Shown here piece after piece: positions 56,869 to 64,000 of a stretch of DNA of 64,000 nucleotides (its first letter is position 1; every line of letters begins with the position of its first letter). Under the pieces are notes generated by a model, which ran no database searches, had not been told where the DNA came from, and worked only from the letters and a program-made list of their open reading frames with translations. The DNA lies in contig JAKSZT010054215.1 of the NCBI GenBank assembly GCA_026826555.1, positions 27,411,800 to 27,475,799 on the forward strand, read 5' to 3'. Origin of the DNA: Tolypeutes matacus (Eukaryota > Chordata > Mammalia > Cingulata > Chlamyphoridae). A program made the position numbers and the translations under genes.

Positions 56869-58948
56869 CTGCACTGTCACCATTTTTATTCAATATTGTG
56901 CTAGAAGTTTTAGCTTGAACAATTAGGCTAGATAAAGAAATAAAAGTCACCCAAATAGGAAAGGAAAAAGTAAAACTTTCACTATTCACTGATAATATGA
57001 TCCTATATCTATAATCTCCTGAAAAATACACAACAAAGCTACTAGAACTAATAGACAAGTTAAGAAATGTGGCGGGATATAAGATTAATATGCAAAAATC
57101 AACAGCACTTCTATACACTACTGATGTGCAGTCTGAGGAGGAAATTAGAAAAAAAATTCCATTTATGATAGCAACAAAACAATCATATATTTAGGAATAA
57201 ACCTAACCAAGGACGTAAAGGACCTGTATTCAGAAAACTACAAAACATTGCTAAAAGAAACTGAAGATTTAAATAAATGGAAGAACATTCTGTGTTTATG
57301 GATCAGAAGACTAAATATCATTAAGATGTCAATTCTACCAAAACTGATTTACAGATTCAATGCAATCCCCATAAAAATCTTAACAGCCTTTTCTGCAGAA
57401 ATGGAAAAACCAATTATCAAATTAATTTGGAAGGGTAAGAGACCCCAAATAGCCAAAGAGATCTTAAAAAAAGAACAAAGTTGGAGAACTATCACTTCCA
57501 GACTTTACAGCATATTACTTAGCTACAGTGGTAAAAACAACATGATACTGGCATAAAGATAGACACATTGACCAATGGAACCAAACTGAGAACTCAGAAA
57601 CAGACCCTCCCAACCACAGTAAAGTTATTTTTGACAAGACAGTCAAGTGCTCCCAAAGGGTGAGAAGAGTCTATTCAAAAAATGGTGCTGGAAGAACTGG
57701 ATATCCATATCCAAAAGAAAGAAAGAAGACTCTATCTTACACATTATACAAAAATGAATAAAGGACCTAAATAGAAAAGCAATAACCATAAAACTCCTAG
57801 AAGAAATTGTAGGAAAACATCTTCAAGATCTTTTTGTAGGCAATAGTTTCTTAAACCTTATACCCAAAGCCTGAGAAATGAAATAAAAAGAAATAAATGG
57901 GACCTCCTGAAAATTAAACACTTTTGCTCTTCAAAAGACTTTGTCAAGAAATTAAAAACCCTTTCTCAATGGGATAAAATATTTGCAAACCACATATCTG
58001 ATAAGGGCTTGATATCCATAATATGCAAAGAGATCATACAATTCGATGATAAAAAGACAAACTACTCTATTAAAAATGGGCAAAAGACTTGAAAAGACAA
58101 TTGTGCAAAGAAGAAATACAAATGGTGAAGAAACACATGAAAAAATGTTCAATATCACTAGTGATTAGGGAAATGAAAATCAAACTACAATGAGATATCA
58201 TTTCACACCTATTAGACTGGTCGTTATTAAAAAGTCAGAAAACTGTAAATGTTGGAGAGGATGTGGAGAGATAGGAATGCTTATTCACTGTTGGTGGGAA
58301 TGTAGAATGGTACAGCCACTGTGGAGGACTATTTGGCAGTTCCTAAGGAAGTTGAATATAGACTGGCCATGGGACCCAGCAACACCATTACTAGTTATAT
58401 TCCCAGAAGAACTGAAAACAGAGACACAAACAAACAATGGCACATTGATGCTCATAGTGGCATTATTTACGATTGCCAAAAGTGGAAGCCACCCAGGTGT
58501 CCATCAATTGATGAATGGATAAACAAATTATAGTGTAGACACACGACAGAATATTATGCAGTGGTAAGAAAAAATAAAGCATATGATAACATGGATGAAG
58601 CTGGAGGACATTATGTTGAATGAAGAAGCCAGATGCAAAACATGAATATGGGTGATATTGCATATATAAGACTGATTTTACAAAATATAAATACAAAAAT
58701 ACTAGAGAGAAGGAAAAAGAATAGCAGCTATGTACAGCAGGGGAAGCATAGAGTGATTGAGAGGTGATAAGTTTTGTTTGTTTTTTGTTTCTTATTTTTA
58801 TTATTGGCATAATGAAAATGCTCTAAGAATGACTGAAGTGATGAATGCGCAAATATGTGATTACACCGAACACCACTAATTGTACACTTTGGACTGATTT
58901 ATGCTTTATATGTATTAATAAAATTGATTTGTTAAAAAGAAAAAAAAA
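56869..58948 (+). mobile_element. 5'-truncated L1: ORF2 from the RT catalytic region to the 3' end
   Basis: It begins inside RT ('ttattcaatattgtgctaga'). At 56985-56996 the catalytic F-A-D-D block reads FTDN, so two of four residues are changed. ORF2 then runs through 'ctaaccaaggacgtaaagga', 'tcagatgatg'-free RT end, and the C-terminal region ('gttggagaggatgtggagag', 'ttggtgggaatgtagaatgg') with many stops. Pieces survive at 57248-57556 and 58190-58522. The 3' UTR and an A-tail end at 58948. Flanking sequence 'aaagttgggctg' (about 56859-56871) and 'aaattggggctg' (about 58945-58956) looks like a TSD. Confidence 0.85.
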
Positions 58949-59122
58949 TTGGGGCTGGTTTCTCCTTAGCCACACATACAGTGGGATTAATTCTCCTCCT
59001 CCCATATCCCTAGGCATGAAGAGAGTCATAATACTCTTCTTTCCCAGGAAGGGCTTTTTCTTTTCTGGAGCTTAGTTGATTTAATTTTCTTTGTATCCTC
59101 AGGCATTTGATGGGTTTAAAAA
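58949..59122 (-). mobile_element. old L1M antisense, continuation after the sense L1
   Basis: Continues the antisense L1M 5' part beyond the insertion, as shown by the repeated target sequence at 58949-58956. The end of the element is not clear and may extend into 59123-59318. Confidence 0.4.
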
Positions 59123-59318
59123 TTGTGATTCTTTAGTTTATCCTATTTGTTCTTGCATTAGAATGTGATAGTCTCTTGAAAACTTTTTACATTATACTAC
59201 AGGTTAAAATTTTGTTCAATTGTGATTTTTGTAGTTTATCCTATTTGTTTTTGTTGTTAGAATGTAATAGTTTCTTGAAAACTTTTTACATTATACTCCA
59301 GGTTAAAATTCTGTTCAA
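59123..59318 (+). repeat. two-copy tandem duplication of about 98 bp
   Basis: Copy 1 at 59123-59219 and copy 2 at 59220-59318 share 'agtttatcctatttgtt', 'cttgaaaactttttacatta' and 'caggttaaaatt'. They differ at scattered bases and by a small indel, so identity is high but not complete. Confidence 0.85.
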
Positions 59319-59319
59319 C

Positions 59320-59500
59320 TATCCCTTAGCTGTATAACTTTGACCAAGTTACTTAAACTCTATTACCTTAATTTCCTCATCCATAAAAAGGGGATGGTAA
59401 TACCATAAATCTCCTTTTTAAATGATTATGAGGGCAAATACATGTAAAAGTGCTTGGTATTGTCCTAGTAGGTGGAAATCATTCAGTCATTAATGATTAT
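59320..59500 (+). repeat. MIR SINE
   Basis: 'gctgtataactttgaccaag', 'ttacttaaactctattacct', 'tttcctcatccataaaaagg', 'ggatggtaataccataaatc' and 'gtaaaagtgcttggtattgt' give a well-ordered MIR. Confidence 0.8.
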
Positions 59501-59670
59501 ATCAGGTCTTACACTAGATATTTTACTTAATTTACATGCTTCTTTAAAACACAAAAACCTTGCCGAGAAGTATTCTCTCTACTTTACAGATGAGAAAACA
59601 GAACCTCAGAGAGATAAGTACTGTGCTAGATAATTGAACCTAGATATCTGATTCCTTTGCACTTTTTACT
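59501..59670 (-). repeat. MIR SINE, antisense
   Basis: 'ttacatgcttctttaaaaca', 'ctctactttacagatgagaa', 'aacagaacctcagagagata' and 'aattgaacctagatatctga' are antisense MIR, next to a sense MIR. The pair forms a rough inverted arrangement. Confidence 0.75.
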
Positions 59671-61093
59671 ACATTGATGTCTCCTCATCAATGAATGGTC
59701 TAGGGGACGGATCACCTAAGGCCAGCTAGACATAGATATCCACAGGGTAACAAAAATTCTAATCTACCATGCAGCACTCGGCCACAATTCAGTTCAATTT
59801 GAGAATCAATTGGGCATTGGTAGATTTGATCAAAAGTAGTAGGACCACAGGTTAGATGTTCTCTGCCCAACCTCCTCCCAAGCCGTATATAGCCCAGGCC
59901 CCAAGCAATATATGAAGATCAGACTGCTTTAATTCTATTCATGAAACCTCCTCTAACCAGGAGTCTTTAATGCTAGAGCTATTACCACAATAATTCTGGC
60001 AACAAAAGATCCCAAATCTCAGTGGCTTAAAACAGTTTACACCTGGTCTACATGTGTCAGTCTGAAGCCCAGGAGGGAAGGGGAGCAGCTACCTGAGGAA
60101 TGTTCTTCTCACGGCTAAGGTCAGAAGTCCCCAGACTGTTGAGCCAAAACATGGAAAGCCTCTTAAAGCTTTGGCTCAAAACTGACTGTCATTTCTGTCT
60201 ATATTCCATTAGCCAAAAAAATGTCACATGTTCAAACCCAACATTAATGTGGTGAGTACACGCCTCCCATGGTGAGCGGGTGAAGGATATTAATACTTGC
60301 TGTTAATAATTTAATTTACCACTGGGCCCAAAGACCCAAACTGTCCTTTAGAGTCATGTTTAAACATTGAGAATGAGACAATTACCCTCACACCTTCAAT
60401 ATTTGAAGGAAAGACAACCTGGCTACCATGAAAATAGGAGAAAACTCCCTATAACCATCATTACTATGGTTTAGCTCATTAGCAACTGCCCAGATATCCC
60501 TGGGACACGGTGGATAAGCATTACAAATGCTTCCTATAACTTGGAATGAATTATTTTGAATATTTAAAGGTAACTTCTTACTGGTGATGCTTTAGGGCAT
60601 AATGAGACCTTTACTCTACCTGATTAAATGCTTTGGTAAAATAACATTATTGAAAAGTACTAGGGTAGCATAAATTATTTTGCAAATTTCTACAATGGCA
60701 AGAAAATCTATTTGGCTATAGCTGGAAAAAAAAAAACAGGACAAATGGCAGGTCAGCAAGCTCTCCCATGGGACTGCACTGTCTTGCTATTATTGACAAA
60801 TCCATGAGGTGACAGGATAAAATGCATTGTGATGGAATGCCATTGTGCATAAATGCACAAAATGATGACTTAGAATGTATTTGTACCTTTGACTTTTAAA
60901 GGTAAAAGAAACAGTGCTGAGGAGCACACAGCACAGAAAAATAGTTTGGACATAATTTTTATTATAATATCCTCTACTTTTTCTAGAATCTCTCCACGTT
61001 GGTTTTGATTTCTAGAATTTAAAACACATTAAGGATCATGACCTGGTAGTAAAACATTTATATACCACTTACTCTGTCTCAGACATGTTCCTG
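59671..61093. other. 1.4 kb, mostly unrecognised
   Basis: A possible ancient repeat at 59980-60300 ('aatctcagtggcttaaaac') is the only hint. The rest is unique AT-rich DNA with no supportable gene. Confidence 0.4.
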
Positions 61094-61509
61094 TGACTTA
61101 GTTTTTTATGCAGCTCAAGGCAGATACCATGAAATGGGTTGGCTTCCTGGAACTTTATTAGCTTACAGTTTGTGGCAAGAAAATGTCCAAATCAAGGCAT
61201 CATCAATGTGATGCTTTCTTCCAGAAGACTGGCTGCTGGTCTCCCCTGTCTCTTCTGGGTTTCCTTGCTTTCAGCTTCTTGCTGGCTGTGGTTTTCTCTC
61301 TCTCTCTCTCTCTCTCTAGCTCCGTATACATCCCGTTTATAAAGGACTCCAGTAATAGAATTAAGTCCCATCCTGGATAAGGTGGGTCACACCTTAACTG
61401 AAGTAGCCTCACCAAAAGATCTCCTACTTACAATGGGTTTACACCTACAGGAATGGATTAGATTTAAGAGCATGTTTTTCTGTAGTACATACAGCTTCAA
61501 ACTGCCACA
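61094..61509 (-). mobile_element. MaLR-type 3' LTR, antisense
   Basis: Plus strand starts TGACTTAGTTTTTTATGCAG and 'aaatgggttggcttcctgga', then 'ccaaatcaaggcatcatcaa', a (CT)n tract at about 61295-61318, 'ataaaggactccagtaatag', 'catgtttttctgtagtacat' and 'cttcaaactgccaca'. It is the antisense form of the LTR at 48275-48826. The internal region begins directly at 61510, so this is the 3' LTR in element sense. Confidence 0.85.
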
Positions 61510-62870
61510 CTCCACCCTCTGGACCCCAGAACAACATGTTCTTTTTGCATGCAAAATACATTCAATCCATCACAATACCCCAAAGCCTTAAGTCATTTCA
61601 GTAACAATACTAAGTACAAAGTCTCATCAAAATCTGTTATAGATGTAGTCCATCCTGGGGCACAATTCCCCCCTGTCTGTGGACCTGTGAAACCTAGAGT
61701 ACAAGTTATCCACTTGCAACATACAAAGGAGGGATAGGCATAGGATAAACATTTCCATTTCCATTGGGAGAAATTGGAAGGAAAACAGGAGTCAGGGGGT
61801 TCCAACAATTCTGAAACCCTGCAAGGCCTACTCCATTAGATTTCAAGGTCTGAGAGTCAACTATCGAAAGATGTTTTGTCCTCCAGGTCTGATAAAGTGA
61901 CAGATCCACCCTTCCAAGTGCTTGTGCAGCAGTCATGCTCTCCCCAAACACTGGGGTGAAGGCTCCACCCTCTTCAAGCATTATCCCAATCCCAGGGTCA
62001 TAGACTCCACCCTCTGAGAACAATGGAGTGGCAGAGCTTTTCCTGAATTACAGGGCAGACTCACCCTTTCACACATGGTTGGGCCCATACTCTTGGCCCA
62101 AGAAGATGTCTTTGGTCCAGACCTCAGCTTCCATGGTTCTACCCTTGATGTGATTTTCATTCAATCTTCCCTTTTCTGTCCCTTCAGTCCAGGCTGGCAG
62201 TGGTTTTTGTTTAAACAGAACTCACAAAAAAACTTGTCAGTTTTGCATGTAGTACACAGGGTTCCACACCATCAGGCGGTAGGACTTTATGCAAGTCCTT
62301 CCTGGATAAACTGCACCTCCAGTCCAGACTTGCACTTAAATGGCTGACTGGATCCATGTTCAGTTAGACCCTCACATGGAGGGCTAGTCTTTGGGGACTC
62401 ACTTTCCAGAAGCTCAGAATTTTCCAAACAATCAGTTTCTGGTTTCTTTGTGCCCAGGAATTCAGTTCTTAGCTTATCCCTTTTTTCTCACACTTTACTA
62501 TAAGCTGCAAGGAAAAAACCAGGCTACACCTTCCACACCTAGCTTGGAAATCTCCTTAGTAAATATCCATCCTCATCACTTTCAGTTTCTGCCTTACATC
62601 TGACTTCAGAACTCAATTTTGCTAAATTCTCTGCCACTTTAAAACAAAAATCACCCTTCCTCCAGTTTCCAATAACAGATTCATCATTTTCATGTAAAGC
62701 CTTATTGGGAGTAGCTTAAGTGTCATATTTCTACCAACAATCTCTTCAAAGTAATCTAGGCCTTTTTGATCAAGCACCTCAAAATTCTTCCAGCCTCTAC
62801 CCATTACCCAATTCCAAAGAAGAATCCACATTTTTGGTAAAATAAACAAAAAAATCATGTTTTCTTTAAT
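61510..62870 (-). mobile_element. MaLR (THE1/MLT-type) internal region, antisense
   Basis: Next to the LTR, the minus strand has a purine-rich stretch (complement of CTCCACCCTCTGGACCCC), a likely polypurine tract. Further on are blocks I know from MaLR internal regions: 'aatacattcaatccatcaca', 'taagtcatttcagtaacaat', 'ttgggagaaattggaaggaa', 'aggctacaccttccacacct', 'agcttggaaatctccttagt', 'aattctctgccacttt' and 'ctccagtttccaataacaga'. MaLRs are non-autonomous ERVL relatives. Small minus-strand frames (61706-62023, 62622-62858) are remnants at most. The far end and 5' LTR are not visible. Confidence 0.75.
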
Positions 62871-63254
62871 TTACTATAATCCCTGCTAACTCTATATCAA
62901 CGTCTTCCACTGGACCCAGATACTCATATATCTCCCTGCTACTCCTGCTTGGCAGCAATGTCAATTGATTCACATATTTTCTGGATAGTTGTATTCAGAA
63001 GAATTCTGACTCAGCAAGAGGAAATTTAGTCAATTATAATAATAGTGTCTTAATCAATTAGCAATATCAGACAGGGGTACAGGATCAGGGAATAGTAGTA
63101 AATATACTAAAGTTATATAGAAAAATATTGTCAGACTGACCCTTAGAATGCCATGCCCCAAATGGCACCACTTCTTTCTAGCCTTACCTTTCCTATTTGC
63201 TCTATTTGTAGCATCCCGTTGTAAATACTATAGGAAATTGGAGTGTGGTTTAGT
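62871..63254. other. unassigned, possibly the far end of the MaLR internal region
   Basis: No clear match; no LTR start appears before the next repeat. Confidence 0.35.
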
Positions 63255-63400
63255 AGACTGAACAAAGGTTTTGGAATTACCAGATCTGTGGTTAAATCCT
63301 ATCTTTTATACTTGTATCTAGTAACCCCTCAGCCTCTCCATCTGAGTAATATGTTTAATATCTCCCCCATGGCATAATTATAATGAATTAATCATATAAT
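63255..63400 (+). repeat. MIR SINE
   Basis: 'gactgaacaaaggttttgga', 'ttaccagatctgtggttaaa', 'tcctatcttttatacttgta', 'cagcctctccatctgagtaa' follow MIR from the tRNA-like part onward. Confidence 0.65.
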
Positions 63401-63401
63401 G

Positions 63402-63482
63402 CAAGGGTAGGCAAAATGTTTTCTGTAAAGAGCCAGATGGTAAATACTTTAGGTTTTGTGGGCCATAGTTTGCTGACACCTG
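63402..63482 (+). repeat. hAT-type MITE, internally deleted
   Basis: 'caagggtaggcaaaatgttt', 'tctgtaaagagccagatggt', 'aaatactttaggttttgtgg' and 'gccatagtttgctgacacct' match both ends of a short hAT-type element of the 'caggggtcggcaaact' group. The interior is missing. Confidence 0.8.
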
Positions 63483-63639
63483 ATATAAGGGAATATGAAA
63501 GCATATTCTAAGTAGTCAAGAACGTTAATCATCTTCAATGTTTAGTTTCCTAATGTTAGTTGTACAGACAACGTTTGAGGTGCTTTAGGTCTGCAGTCCT
63601 ATCAACCGGCCTGTGGGGAAAAAATTATTAAATTATTAC

Positions 63640-63755
63640 CCTATTTTACTGTGGAGAACATCTGAGAGTAAGTTCTCATAAGTCTCGGCAGTAAATGGCA
63701 AAGCAGCAATTTGAATACAGCTACATCCAAATCCCAAAAGCTTGTGCTTCTTCTA
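63640..63755 (-). repeat. MIR SINE fragment, antisense
   Basis: 'attttactgtggagaacatc', 'cagtaaatggcaaagcagca', 'atttgaatacagctacatcc' and 'aatcccaaaagcttgtgctt' follow antisense MIR. Confidence 0.6.
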
Positions 63756-64000
63756 CAAGGTAGTAGAAGGAAGAGGAATTGAAGCATCACCTGGATGAAC
63801 ACTGTCTGGGATGAATGTCAAAAGAATGCCTTCCAGGGCCAGGTCCCAGGCACTGGAGAATCCTGAGTCCTGTGAAGCCTGGGCTGGGGATGACTCGGAC
63901 AGTGATGCGCTGTTAAATGTTTGCTACGGGCTCTGGCGGGAGTGGTGGAGAGCCCTGATTGGCAGCATTTCTGGGCTGTGCATATTGAGGAGACTGCATG
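63756..64000. other. unique sequence with rising GC at the window edge
   Basis: From about 63830 the sequence becomes clearly more GC-rich and has several CpGs near 63894-63940. No repeat is recognised. It may lead into a feature outside the window. Confidence 0.35.

Overview
This window is mammalian nuclear DNA, and I find no intact protein-coding gene, no supportable exon and no functional RNA gene in it. The tRNA-Ala-derived SINEs (roughly GGAAGC-x-GATGTGGCTCAAGC at the head, CCTCCTAAAGA-A-rich at the tail), one of them a fused dimer, and the lineage-specific L1 3' ends point to Xenarthra. From memory of such genomes the dimeric SINE leans toward sloth/anteater rather than armadillo, but that is inference. 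All sizeable open frames are either chance frames or remains of retrotransposons.

Layout. 1-8 kb: the end of an LTR, ancient MIR/L2 pieces, a 5'-truncated L1 tail, a young CpG-rich SINE with a perfect 13-bp target-site duplication (TSD), an old L1 ORF2 relic and a dimeric SINE. 8-15 kb: mostly unique sequence with MIR/L2 and a MER20-like DNA element. 15-18.5 kb: old L1 ends and a MER5-like element. 18.5-24.5 kb: the main element, an L1 on the + strand with 5' UTR, ORF1, ORF2 and 3' UTR all recognisable but with internal deletions, and with three separate insertions in one ORF1 target site. 24.5-38 kb: two MER5-like pieces, then largely unique DNA with scattered MIR/L2, an ERVL/MaLR-type LTR and a small retrocopy of an unknown polyadenylated RNA. 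38-42 kb: a tRNA-Ala(TGC)-like SINE, a retroposed polyadenylated LTR transcript, a compound microsatellite and two more LTRs. 42-44.7 kb: unique, AT-rich. 44.7-52.8 kb: a dense nest of L1 copies, including an old L1 interrupted by two younger L1 insertions, each with TSDs, plus a solo MaLR LTR. 53-55 kb: unique. 55-59.3 kb: an old antisense L1 5' part split by a younger sense L1. 59-64 kb: MIRs, then an antisense MaLR 3' LTR joined to its internal region, a hAT-type MITE and unique sequence.

The window therefore reads as a layered record of transposition. Ancient layers (MIR, L2, hAT MITEs, old L1M) are broken by MaLR LTRs, then by xenarthran L1s, then by SINEs; nested TSDs give the order. 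No novel gene system is evident. The best leads are a 3' extension shared by a young L1 subfamily, repeated insertion at one target site, a retroposed LTR RNA, and a few unique sites that might be regulatory.
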